A stretch of DNA of 64,000 nucleotides from Rhizobium sp. TH135. Its GTDB lineage: Bacteria; Pseudomonadota; Alphaproteobacteria; Rhizobiales; Rhizobiaceae. The DNA lies in contig NZ_PKRP01000003.1 in assembly GCF_002855515.1 (NCBI RefSeq), forward strand, positions 124,001 through 188,000. Direction: 5' to 3'. The position numbers and the translations under genes were made by a program. Under the pieces are notes generated by a model. The model saw only the letters and a program-made list of their open reading frames with translations. It was not told where the DNA came from and did no database searches. Positions 29,598-38,900 of this stretch are shown piece by piece. The first letter of the stretch is position 1. Each line of letters starts with the position of its first letter.

Positions 29598-30665
29598 ATG
29601 CCTAAGTTCGAAGTCATGAACAGAAGAACTCTCCTCGCCGCCATGGCCACCCTGCCGGTCATCTCCACCGCCCGCGCTTTTGCGCAATCGACCGAGCCCG
29701 CGGCACCCCCGGCTTCCGCCAATCTAGAAGCGCTCCGCCCGCGCATCGCGACGCTGCTCGAAGACGCCCGCAGGCTGGATACGCTGGAGACCGTCATCGT
29801 CACCCGCAATAGCGAAACGCTCGGCGAGCGCGCCTATGGCAACAATTCGCTCACCGGCTCCACCAACATCAAATCCGCCTCGAAATGCGTCGTCTCGGCG
29901 CTGGTCGGCATCGCCATCGACAAGGGCCTGCTCGAAGGCGTCGACCAGCGCATCGAAACCGTGCTGCGCTCGGAGTTTCCCGCCAATCCCGATCCGCGCC
30001 TGTCGCAGATCACCATTGGCCATCTCTTGTCGATGCGCTCAGGCCTCGACCGCATGTCCGGACCGAATTACGGCCGCTGGGTCGCGAGCCGCAACTGGAC
30101 GCGCTTTGCGCTCGCCGCCGATTTCGTCGACGAGCCGGGCGGCGGCATGCTGTATTCGACCGCGTCGACCCATCTTCTGTCTGTCATTCTCACCAAGGTC
30201 TCGGGCAAACCGACATTGGCGCTTGCCCGCGAATGGCTGGAGCCGCTGGAAGGGTTCCGCATCGGATCCTGGGATCGCGATCCCCAAGGCTTCTATCTCG
30301 GCGGCAACCAGATGGCCATGACGCCGCGCTCGCTGCATGCCTTTGGCGAACTCTATCGCCGGGGCGGCGTGACCGAAGACGGCACGCGGGTCATCTCGGA
30401 GGCCTGGATCCGCGAAAGCTGGATCCGCCGCACCAATTCCGTCTTCAACGGCGATGGCTACGGCTATGCCTGGTTCCTGAAGGAGATGGCGGGCCAACAG
30501 GTAAATTATGCCTGGGGTTATGGCGGTCAGATGCTTTACATCACCCCAAGCCTGGGTCTCACCGTCGCCATGACATCGAACGAGGCAGCCCCTTCCGCCC
30601 GCACCGGCTATCGTGACGAGCTCCATGGCCTGATGACGCGCATCATCGAAACGGTCGGGGCTTGA
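29598..30665 (+). CDS. Serine hydrolase (class C beta-lactamase/esterase fold)
   Basis: 355 residues with an export signal containing twin arginines (MNRRTLLAAMATLPVISTAR, starting at the second ATG, 29616). The nucleophile motif S-x-x-K is in NIKSASKCVVSALVGIAID, the second motif is YSTAS and a late GYGGQ replaces the KTG-type strand. This pattern is that of 6-aminohexanoate-dimer hydrolase-like and esterase members, so antibiotic hydrolysis is not implied. Either ATG (29598 or 29616) could be the start. It is a single-gene unit divergent from the LprI-type gene. Confidence 0.85.
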   Translation: MPKFEVMNRRTLLAAMATLPVISTARAFAQSTEPAAPPASANLEALRPRIATLLEDARRLDTLETVIVTRNSETLGERAYGNNSLTGSTNIKSASKCVVSALVGIAIDKGLLEGVDQRIETVLRSEFPANPDPRLSQITIGHLLSMRSGLDRMSGPNYGRWVASRNWTRFALAADFVDEPGGGMLYSTASTHLLSVILTKVSGKPTLALAREWLEPLEGFRIGSWDRDPQGFYLGGNQMAMTPRSLHAFGELYRRGGVTEDGTRVISEAWIRESWIRRTNSVFNGDGYGYAWFLKEMAGQQVNYAWGYGGQMLYITPSLGLTVAMTSNEAAPSARTGYRDELHGLMTRIIETVGA

Positions 30666-30772
30666 GCCGGGCAAACGTTATCCCCATCTGCGATTGGTCG
30701 TCCTTGCTTCTGCCTATTTGCCGGAGCAGGAACCGGGTCTAGAACGTCCATGATCGCATGAAGGATCTTTGC

Positions 30773-32175
<1,403 letters not shown>

Positions 32176-32179
<4 letters not shown>

Positions 32180-33489
32180 GTGACCTCTTCGCGCCGCAGA
32201 TGTCGAAGGAAATGGCAGAGCGCCGTCCGCTCGCCGATCGTCTGCGGCCGAAAAACCTGGCCGAAGTCACCGGCCAGGAACACCTGACCGGCGAGGATGG
32301 CGTGCTGGCCCGCATGATCGCGGCGGGCTCGCTGGGATCGATGATCTTCTGGGGCCCGCCCGGCACCGGGAAGACCACCGTTGCCCGGCTGCTGTCGGGT
32401 GAGGCGGGGCTCGCCTTCGAGCAGATCTCGGCGATCTTTTCGGGTGTTGCCGACCTCAAGAAGGTTTTCGAAAGCGCTCGGCTCCGCCGCATGGAGGGCC
32501 GCCAGACGCTGCTCTTCGTGGACGAGATCCACCGTTTCAACCGCGCCCAGCAGGACAGCTTTCTGCCGGTCATGGAGGATGGCACCGTCATCCTGGTTGG
32601 TGCCACGACCGAAAACCCGAGCTTCGAGTTGAACGCGGCTCTTTTGTCGCGGGCGCGGGTGCTCACCTTCAAGAGCCATGATGCCGAGAGCATCGAGACG
32701 CTGCTGAAGCGTGCCGAGGAAACGGAAGCCAAGCCGCTGCCGCTCGACGCGGATGCGCGCGCAACCCTGATCCGCATGGCCGATGGCGACGGTCGCGCCT
32801 CGCTGACGCTCGCCGAAGAAGTCTGGCGCGCCGCCCGCCCGGGCGAGGTCTTCGACACAGAGGGCTTAGGCAAAATCGTCCAGCGCCGCGCACCGGTCTA
32901 CGACAAGGGCCAGGACGGTCACTACAATCTGATCTCGGCGCTCCACAAGGCCGTGCGCGGGTCCGATCCGGATGCAGCCCTTTACTATCTCTGCCGCATG
33001 TTCGATGCCGGCGAGGATCCGCTTTATCTCGGACGCCGGCTCGTGCGCATGGCCGTCGAGGATATTGGGCTTGCCGACCCGCAGGCGCTGGTCGTCTGCA
33101 AAGCCGCCAAGGACGCCTACGACTATTTAGGTTCACCGGAAGGGGAGCTGGCGCTTGCCCAGGCCTGCGTCTATCTCGCGACCGCGCCGAAGTCGAACGG
33201 CGTCTATGTCGCCTACAAGGCCGCCATGCGGGCGGCCAAGGAGCACGGCTCGCTTCTGCCACCCAAGCATATCCTCAACGCCCCGACCAAGCTGATGAAG
33301 GCTGAAGGCTATAACGAGGGTTATCGCTACGATCACGACGAGCCCGACGCCTTTTCCGGCCAGGACTATTTCCCCGAAAAGATGGGACGCCAGACTTTCT
33401 ACGATCCTCCGGAGCGCGGCTTCGAGCGAGAGATAAAGAAGCGCCTCGACTGGTGGGCAAAACTGCGCCGGGAGAGGGGAGGCGGCTAA
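32176..33489 (+). CDS. rarA: Replication-associated recombination protein A (RarA/MgsA, AAA+ ATPase)
   Basis: 437-residue clamp-loader-like AAA+ protein acting at stalled replication forks. The order RPLADRLRPKNLAEVTGQEH, Walker A GPPGTGKTT (60-68), Walker B LLFVDEIHRFN (112-122), sensor ATTENPSFELNAALLSR, and the C-terminal tetramerisation domain ending near LPPKHILNAPTKLMK is full length. It overlaps the protease gene by ATGA; the protease-rarA pairing is common in rhizobia. Confidence 0.95.
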
Positions 33490-33571
33490 GCCGCTTGCCT
33501 ATCGTCATTTCAGCTTAAGCTGCTTTTAAGCGCTATGCCCTAGTGTTCTTGTCCGAACCTAGGGATTGCGC

Positions 33572-35065
33572 ATGCCGAAGAAGACCGAACTGAGCTATCT
33601 GCACGCCGGAGGCACGGAGCCGCCGCGCATTGGCTTGCCGACGCTGGTCAAGCTCTTCTCCCTGGTGCTGATCACGCTCTCGGCGCTGTCGCTGCTTTTC
33701 ATCGGCTACATCGCGTCGCGAAAGGCCGACGATATCGCGGTCGAAAAGCAGATCCTGATGCTGGAAAACGTCCTGCGGGATCGCCACAGCCTTCTTGCCC
33801 GCGATCAGCTGGGTCTGGCGCGCTGGGATCGCTCGGTCAAATACATCACCCTGAAATTTCGCCCCTCTTACGTCGTCGAGGAATTCGTCTCCTCGCTCTG
33901 GTACGATTTCGGCCATGAGCGCAGCTTCCTGATCGGCCCCGGCGGTCGCCTTTTGATGTCGGCCGTTCAGGACGAGGTGGATCTGACCGCCCGTGATCTC
34001 AAGCCCGGCGAGGATCTCAAGGCGATCGCCGAATTGGCGCTCACCCAGCATCACGCCCATCGCACCACGATCGACGGCGGCTATGGCCAGAAGCAGGTCC
34101 CCCCCTCGCAGGTTCATGCCATCGCCGCCTTCGGTTTCGCCGAGATTGACGGTGATGTCATGCTGACCACGGCCATGGCGATCGTGCCCGACGACGGTGA
34201 GGTGGCGCTGCCGGAGGGCGATCCCGTCATTCTGGTCTCAGCCCGGCCGATCGACGCGGAACTCGTTGCCGACATCAACAGCCAGCTCGAATATGGCGGC
34301 CTACAGTTCAACCGCAACAGCGACGGGCTGCTGGCGGTAAAGGGCGTCGATGGTGACACTCTCGGCAGTTTCGACTTTACCCTTTTCAAACCGGGCGCCG
34401 ATATCTGGACACTGGTCGTACCGACCGTCGTCCTGCTTTGCGGTCTGTTGTTTGCCGCCAGCTTCGTGCTCGGCCGCTATATCGGCCGCCTCTCGGAGCG
34501 GCTCGAGGAGAGCGAGCGCCGCAACCGCGAACTTGCCCATCGCGATGCCCTGTCCGGGCTTGCCAACCGCCTCTGCTTCGACAAGGCGCTGAACGAGGCC
34601 GCCGACCGGCTTGCCCATGCGCCCTTTGCGGTGATCGCGAGCGATCTCGACCGCTTCAAGGCCGTCAACGATCTCCACGGCCATGGCGCCGGCGACGAGG
34701 TCATCCGCGTGGTGGCCGATCGGCTGCGGGAGGCCGTCGGCGAATACGGGCTGGTCGGGCGCGTCGGCGGTGACGAATTCGTCGTGCTGATCAACGCCTT
34801 CCGCGACCGTCCGCGCCTTGCGATGCTGGCCCAGCATATCATCACCTCCATCTCCCAGCCGATCACGCTCTCGAGCGGCGCGGTGGTGGATATCGGCATC
34901 AGCCTCGGCATTGCGATTGCGCCTGAAAACGGTGCAGCGGCCCGCCCGATCATGGCGATTGCCGACCGGGCGCTTTACGCCTCCAAGCAAGGCGGCCGCG
35001 GTCGGGCCTTCTTCGCCGAGGATTTGGCCCCGGAAGAGGAGGAGCCGGCGGTCGATGCGGCCTGA
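33572..35065 (+). CDS. Membrane diguanylate cyclase with CHASE4-like sensor domain
   Basis: 497 residues. Membrane helix 1 (about 24-46), a periplasmic CHASE4-like domain (about 50-275, with RDQLGLARWDRSVKY), helix 2 (about 280-301), then a GGDEF domain with the signature GGDEF at 399-403 and DLDRFKAVNDLHGHGAGD before it. It should make cyclic di-GMP. At the place of the inhibitory RxxD site the sequence is GEYG, so product feedback inhibition is probably missing. The ATG at 33572 follows AGGGA. Its 3' end overlaps the amine oxidase gene by 11 bases. Confidence 0.9.
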   Translation: MPKKTELSYLHAGGTEPPRIGLPTLVKLFSLVLITLSALSLLFIGYIASRKADDIAVEKQILMLENVLRDRHSLLARDQLGLARWDRSVKYITLKFRPSYVVEEFVSSLWYDFGHERSFLIGPGGRLLMSAVQDEVDLTARDLKPGEDLKAIAELALTQHHAHRTTIDGGYGQKQVPPSQVHAIAAFGFAEIDGDVMLTTAMAIVPDDGEVALPEGDPVILVSARPIDAELVADINSQLEYGGLQFNRNSDGLLAVKGVDGDTLGSFDFTLFKPGADIWTLVVPTVVLLCGLLFAASFVLGRYIGRLSERLEESERRNRELAHRDALSGLANRLCFDKALNEAADRLAHAPFAVIASDLDRFKAVNDLHGHGAGDEVIRVVADRLREAVGEYGLVGRVGGDEFVVLINAFRDRPRLAMLAQHIITSISQPITLSSGAVVDIGISLGIAIAPENGAAARPIMAIADRALYASKQGGRGRAFFAEDLAPEEEEPAVDAA

Positions 35066-36470
35066 TCTGATCCGCCGCAGGCTACTCCTTCTGCTCGCCG
35101 CCACCGCCGGCCTGTCGACCGCGTGGTCAGTTCGCGGTGCCCTGGCGCAAACCTCGCCGCCAACCTCAAGCGGTGCGGCTGCGACAAGCTCCGATGCCGG
35201 CAAGGGGCTGAAGGTCATCGTCGTCGGCGCTGGCATGGCGGGTCTCTCAGCCGCTACGACTCTCGCCGAGGCCGGTGCCGAGGTGATTATCCTCGAAGCC
35301 CGGGACCGGATCGGCGGTCGTATCTTCACCGACCGCAGCCTCGGGGTGCCAATCGAACACGGGGCCAACTTCATCCACGGCTTCAACGGCAATCCGGCAG
35401 CTGAGCTCGCGGCAAAAGCCGGCGCCACGCCCTTCTTCATCGACCAGGAGCGCTGGCAGCTCTTCCAGCCCGGTGGCGTCGAGCCCGAGGACTTCGAGAT
35501 CGACGATGTCTTCGACGATCTCGAGCAGATTGCCGAGAAAGCCGTCGAGGAGGCCGATGGCGATGGATCCGTGTCGCTGCTCGATGTCATCGAGCTTCTC
35601 GACCCGGCCCTGCTTCAGGAGCCGATTGGCAACTGGGCGCTCACCGATACCTATGAGGGCGAGTTTGCGGCAGCCCTGTCGCAGATTTCGGCCCTGCATG
35701 TCGATGCCGGCGAGATGTTCGACGGGCCGGACGCCGTGCTCCGCGAAGGTTATGACCGCCTGCCGACATTCCTGGGCAAGGGGCTCGATATCCGCCTCCG
35801 CCATCCGGTCAATCGCATCCGCCACACGCAGGATGGCGTCATCGTCGAAACGGAAAATGGCCGCTTCGAGGCCGATCATTGCATCGTCACCGTGCCGCTC
35901 GGCGTTCTCAAGGCGGGGCGCATCGCCTTTGATCCGCCGCTGCCGGAGCCGCAGCAGAAGGCGATTGCCGCCATCGGCTTCGGCCAGCTGGCCAAGGTCT
36001 CGGTTGCTTTCGACGCGGCCTTCTGGCCGAAGGACCAGCATTTCCTGGGCTATGCCGGGAATGACCGTGGCCGGTTCGCCGACATGCTGAACCTGATGTC
36101 GATCCAGGATGCGCCTGTGCTGACGCTGATCGCAAGCGGCGATTACGCAGCCCATGTCGACGCCATGGATGAGGCGGCTCTTGTCGCCGATATCACGGCG
36201 GTGCTGCGCGACATGTTCGGGGATGACGTGCCAGAGCCGAAAGCGATCGCCCGCCATGCCTGGTCGACCGATCCCCATGCGCTCGGGGCCTACTCCTTCC
36301 CCGCTGTCGGTGCAGAGCCTGCCGATCACGACACGCTGTCAAAACCTGCAGGCCCGCGCCTTCTGCTGGCAGGCGAACATGTGAGCGCCGACTATTTCGG
36401 CACGGTGCATGGCGCGATGCTGAGCGGTGAACGGGCGGCCAGGGAGGTCCTTGCAGATCGCAAGGGCTAG
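35055..36470 (+). CDS. Exported flavin monoamine oxidase family protein
   Basis: 471 residues. An N-terminal signal with a basic stretch (DLIRRRLLLLLAATAGLSTA; possibly Tat) is followed by the FAD-binding Rossmann motif VIVVGAGMAGLSAATTLAEA at about 54-73, the GG motif in RDRIGGRI, and the closing FAD segment LLLAGEHVSADYFGTVHGAM. The family oxidises amines or polyamines to aldehydes with H2O2 release. The ATG at 35055 lies inside the cyclase gene, after GGAGGAG; a much longer frame inside that gene is rejected because the signal peptide begins here. Confidence 0.88.
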   Translation: MRPDLIRRRLLLLLAATAGLSTAWSVRGALAQTSPPTSSGAAATSSDAGKGLKVIVVGAGMAGLSAATTLAEAGAEVIILEARDRIGGRIFTDRSLGVPIEHGANFIHGFNGNPAAELAAKAGATPFFIDQERWQLFQPGGVEPEDFEIDDVFDDLEQIAEKAVEEADGDGSVSLLDVIELLDPALLQEPIGNWALTDTYEGEFAAALSQISALHVDAGEMFDGPDAVLREGYDRLPTFLGKGLDIRLRHPVNRIRHTQDGVIVETENGRFEADHCIVTVPLGVLKAGRIAFDPPLPEPQQKAIAAIGFGQLAKVSVAFDAAFWPKDQHFLGYAGNDRGRFADMLNLMSIQDAPVLTLIASGDYAAHVDAMDEAALVADITAVLRDMFGDDVPEPKAIARHAWSTDPHALGAYSFPAVGAEPADHDTLSKPAGPRLLLAGEHVSADYFGTVHGAMLSGERAAREVLADRKG

Positions 36471-36529
36471 TCCGCTCTCCGCCGATTACGCGGGGTGAAG
36501 GGCAGTGGCCAAGGGGAGGGGTGAAGGCC

Positions 36530-36841
36530 TCAAGAGGCCTTCTGCTTCGGCTGCACGGCAGGGGCCGCGATCATCTTGACCTTGGATTCGGCCAGCCCGT
36601 GATGGCCTTCCATATCGACGATCATGTGCCAGTGGCCGCTTTCCGGAATGACGATCTTGAGCGGCGATTTCTTCGCCACGCCGCCGAGAAACTTGTAATC
36701 GAGCGTTTCCTTGAAGCGCTGGAAATTCGTCGGCGTCATCAGCCGCACATTGTTCACGGCCGACAGCGTCACCTCGATAATGGTGCCGGCGCGCTGTTCC
36801 TTCAGGTCGTAATGGGTGAAGCGGAAGGTCGGTTTGGACAT
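36530..36841 (-). CDS. DUF1883 domain protein
   Basis: 103 residues with the DUF1883 signature: FTHYDLKEQRAGTIIEVTLS, NVRLMTPTNFQRFKE and IVIPESGHWHMIVDMEGHHG. The domain is a small beta fold of unknown role, in other bacteria sometimes fused to TIR domains. It is convergent with the amine oxidase gene and stands alone. Confidence 0.85.
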   Translation of the reverse strand: MSKPTFRFTHYDLKEQRAGTIIEVTLSAVNNVRLMTPTNFQRFKETLDYKFLGGVAKKSPLKIVIPESGHWHMIVDMEGHHGLAESKVKMIAAPAVQPKQKAS

Positions 36842-36995
36842 TTCGCTCGGGTCTCCGTCCAGTCTTTTAATCTATCGTAATGTACCGCAAGGCCGTTAAG
36901 GAAGCGTTGGCCGGAGGGTGCCGAAGGGCCGGGCAGGGCGGACTTTTTTGGGACGCTGCGTTTAGCGGAATGAAAGAGGGACCTGCGTGTGCGAG

Positions 36996-37026
36996 GCCCA
37001 TCTCCCCCTTGGTGGGGGAGATGGGC
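36996..37026. repeat. Palindromic element with 13 bp perfect stem
   Basis: GCCCATCTCCCCC (36996-37008) and GGGGGAGATGGGC (37014-37026) form a perfect inverted repeat around TTGGT. The sequence has the character of the short intergenic palindromes that are abundant in rhizobial genomes. No U-tract follows. Confidence 0.7.
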
Positions 37027-37043
37027 TCCGCGCATTCCTAGCC

Positions 37044-37155
37044 CCCCATGCTGAGGTGCCCTCGCAAAGCGAGGGCCTCGAAGCATCCCTCGATGATGCT
37101 GTATCTGTGGCCTCGTCCTTCGAGGCCCGACTGTGTCGGGCACCTCAGGATGAGG
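37044..37155. repeat. Composite inverted repeat, RIME-like intergenic element
   Basis: The left arm (37051-37083, CTGAGGTGCCCTCGC then GGGCCTCGAAG) and the right arm (37118-37147, CTTCGAGGCCCGAC then GTCGGGCACCTCAG) are inverted copies. Each arm is itself a hairpin, and about 34 bases lie between. This double-hairpin layout resembles the rhizobial intergenic mosaic elements; the family name is from memory of such motifs, not from a search. Confidence 0.65.
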
Positions 37156-37344
37156 GGTGACCTATCGATGTCAAAAACCCCAAGCTTCGCCGCCGGTCGG
37201 GATTGCTCCCTCCGGGTCGGTTCATGCTTGTCTCGGACGAGGCGCCAGAAGCAACCTGTCTAAGTAGTTTTATGTGGCTCCTTCCGGCGCCCCGTTCGGC
37301 GTCTATTCCCGCTGCATGCGTCTCTCTGGCAAGGCGACGACGGT

Positions 37345-37380
37345 CTTCGGTCCTCGGGTCAGGCCCGAGGATGACCGAAG
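37345..37380. repeat. Single CCTCGGGTCA-type palindrome
   Basis: CTTCGG-TCCTCGGG and CCCGAGGA-TGACCGAAG are inverted copies around TCAGG. The core is the same TCCTCGGG/CCCGAGGA palindrome that forms the ends of the three larger elements at 37928-38812, so it may be a solo end of that family. Confidence 0.65.
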
Positions 37381-37927
37381 ATTGACCGGGCGCGGGTCCG
37401 GCTGCGGCGTCACATGATGACGCTTCAGCCTGGCCGGTGGCCCGGGAGGTTCCCGCCGGATGGTGCACCATTCCGACCGGGACCCTCGCCCGGGGGATGA
37501 TCGTCTGGCCATTGGCGGCCCGGCGCTCATCCCCGCCGTTTGTTTCGCCCCGCTGTCTGGATGTTCGCGACAGCGCTGGCGCCTTGTCTGTGTGCCTCTG
37601 AGGCACGTCCTTCCGATCAGGGGTTTCAGGCGTCGGGCATCCGACCGTTCACCATCACTTCCACCCCTTCGTCCGGAGGGAGACCGTTGCAGCAGGCCGG
37701 GGTTTTAGGTCTGCGACAACCCTCCATCCCGGCGCCGGCCCCGCCTCGCCTGACATCGCATCGTCAGGTGTATCCGAGGGCGGGACGGGGATGAGTGTAA
37801 AAGGGTGCAAATGGTGGGGGATGAAAAAACATGTCGGGGTTTGATTTTGTTCGGGATTTTGTCAAACTCGTCCCCCCCTTTTTTTCGGAAGACGGAGTGG
37901 TTTGAGGTGACTGTCTGGCCTCGGAAG

Positions 37928-38091
37928 GCTTGTGTCTGGATCCTCGGGTCAAGCCCGAGGATGACGACCTTCCTAGAGTGGAAGAGGGTATTCTCCTCAT
38001 GCGCTGTGCGATGGGAGCGGTGGAGGAGGATACCAGCCGCTCCCCCTCACTCCGTCATCCTCGGGCTTGACCCGAGGATCCAAACACAAGC
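37928..38091. repeat. MITE-like composite palindromic element, copy 1 (complete)
   Basis: A 164-base element with inverted ends: it begins GCTTGTGTCTGGATCC and ends GGATCCAAACACAAGC, and each end carries the TCCTCGGG-TCAAG-CCCGAGGATGACG palindrome (37941-37966 and 38055-38079). The interior also has inverted GGTATTCTCCTC and GAGGAGGATACC, so the whole unit can fold into one long interrupted stem. It stops 11 bases before the GIY-YIG start codon. It carries no coding capacity. Confidence 0.75.
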
Positions 38092-38102
38092 ACACTGCAC
38101 GC

Positions 38103-38384
38103 ATGGCGGGATATGTCTACATCGTCACCAGCCACAAACGCGGCACGCTCTATATCGGTGTGACATCCGATCTGGAGCGGCGGATCTACGAGCATCGGGA
38201 AGGCCAAACGCCGGGCTTCGCCTCCAAGTATGGCTGTCGGCAACTGGTCTGGTACGAGGAGCATGACCGCATTGGAACGGCGATCCAGAGGGAGAAGTCG
38301 CTAAAGCGCTGGTATCGGCAGTGGAAGATCGAGCTGATCGAGGGGTTCAATCCTGATTGGCGGGATTTGTATTTCGAGTTGTGA
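38103..38384 (+). CDS. Small GIY-YIG nuclease family protein
   Basis: 93-residue single-domain protein with GIY-YIG hallmarks: GYVYIVTS at residues 3-10, LYIGVTSDLERRIYEHREG at about 16-34 (the YIG element with catalytic Arg), and a conserved Glu in TAIQREKSLKRWYRQWKIEL. Members of this small family are of uncertain role, possibly DNA repair or mobile-element nucleases. The ATG at 38103 is chosen because the conserved MAGYVYI begins there; the upstream 12 codons lie in the palindromic element. The gene is boxed in by copies of that element. Confidence 0.88.
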   Translation: MAGYVYIVTSHKRGTLYIGVTSDLERRIYEHREGQTPGFASKYGCRQLVWYEEHDRIGTAIQREKSLKRWYRQWKIELIEGFNPDWRDLYFEL

Positions 38385-38411
38385 GGCTGTGCTTTCCGCC
38401 GCTGGTGAAGG

Positions 38412-38556
38412 GCTTGTGTCTGGATCCTCGGGTCATCCTCGGGTTAAACCCGAGCACGAGGATGACGACCGTTGGGGGAGTGGAAGGGTATTCTCCGCAG
38501 GCCTTGTGCTGTGAAGACGGTAGGGAAGAAGACCCAGCAGCGCCCCCATGCTCCGT
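38412..38556. repeat. MITE-like composite palindromic element, copy 2 (right end missing)
   Basis: It starts with GCTTGTGTCTGGATCCTCGG like copy 1, contains an extra nested TCATCCTCGGGTTAAACCCG palindrome as in copy 3, then GGTATTCTCCGCAGGC, and loses similarity after CTCCGTGAGG at about 38556. The right inverted end is absent, probably lost in the tandem duplication. Confidence 0.65.
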
Positions 38557-38633
38557 GAGGGCTGGCGGGATTTGGCATTACGAGTTGATGTTAGGGTTCC
38601 GGTGGCACTTGTGCCAGTCGCTGCCGCTGAAGG

Positions 38634-38812
38634 GCTTGTGTTTGGATCCTCGGGTCATCCTCGGGTTTAACCCGAGGACGAGGATGACGACTTTAGGGGA
38701 GTGGCTGGGTATTCTCCTCAGGCGTCGTGCGATGAAGACGGTAGAGGAGGATACCTGCAGCCTCCCCACCCTCGGTCATCCTCGGGTTTGACCCGAGGAT
38801 CCAAACACAGGC
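38634..38812. repeat. MITE-like composite palindromic element, copy 3 (complete)
   Basis: A 179-base element beginning GCTTGTGTTTGGATCCTCGG and ending CCGAGGATCCAAACACAGGC, with internal GGTATTCTCCTC and GAGGAGGATACC in inverted orientation as in copy 1. An additional nested palindrome in its left arm makes it 15 bases longer than copy 1. Confidence 0.72.
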
Positions 38813-38900
38813 CTTTTCGTTCACTTCAGCCTTCGATTTTGCAACCTTTCCTACAAAAGGGAGAGGTGTGGGTTAGAAGAGGTAGCTAGCCCCCATTAAT

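Larger units (their letters stand above)
36842..37927. other. Gene-free, palindrome-rich intergenic region
   Basis: No convincing gene is present: the open frames here lack ribosome binding sites, start inside palindromes and resemble no family. The region holds several palindromic elements listed separately (36996-37026, 37044-37155, 37345-37380). Between about 37380 and 37800 it has an unexplained GC-rich block, and a homopolymeric CCCCCCC-TTTTTTT stretch lies near 37873-37885. Confidence 0.6.
38358..38812. repeat. Imperfect tandem duplication of the GIY-YIG 3' end plus palindromic element
   Basis: The segment TGGCGGGATTTG (38358-38369, coding the end of the GIY-YIG protein) recurs at 38563-38574, followed in both cases by a GAGTTG motif, the sequence GCTG-TGAAGGGCTTGTGT in near-identical form and another copy of the element. 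The unit is a little over 200 bases long. The second copy has no open frame, so only the tail of the gene was duplicated. Confidence 0.65.

Noticed and set aside
37145-37794. Open frames of 84-153 codons on both strands in the repeat region
   Set aside because: They begin in or run through palindromes, lack Shine-Dalgarno sequences and show no protein character.
36996-38812. CRISPR array
   Set aside because: The repeats are palindromic, of unequal size and spacing, with no unique spacers and no cas genes.
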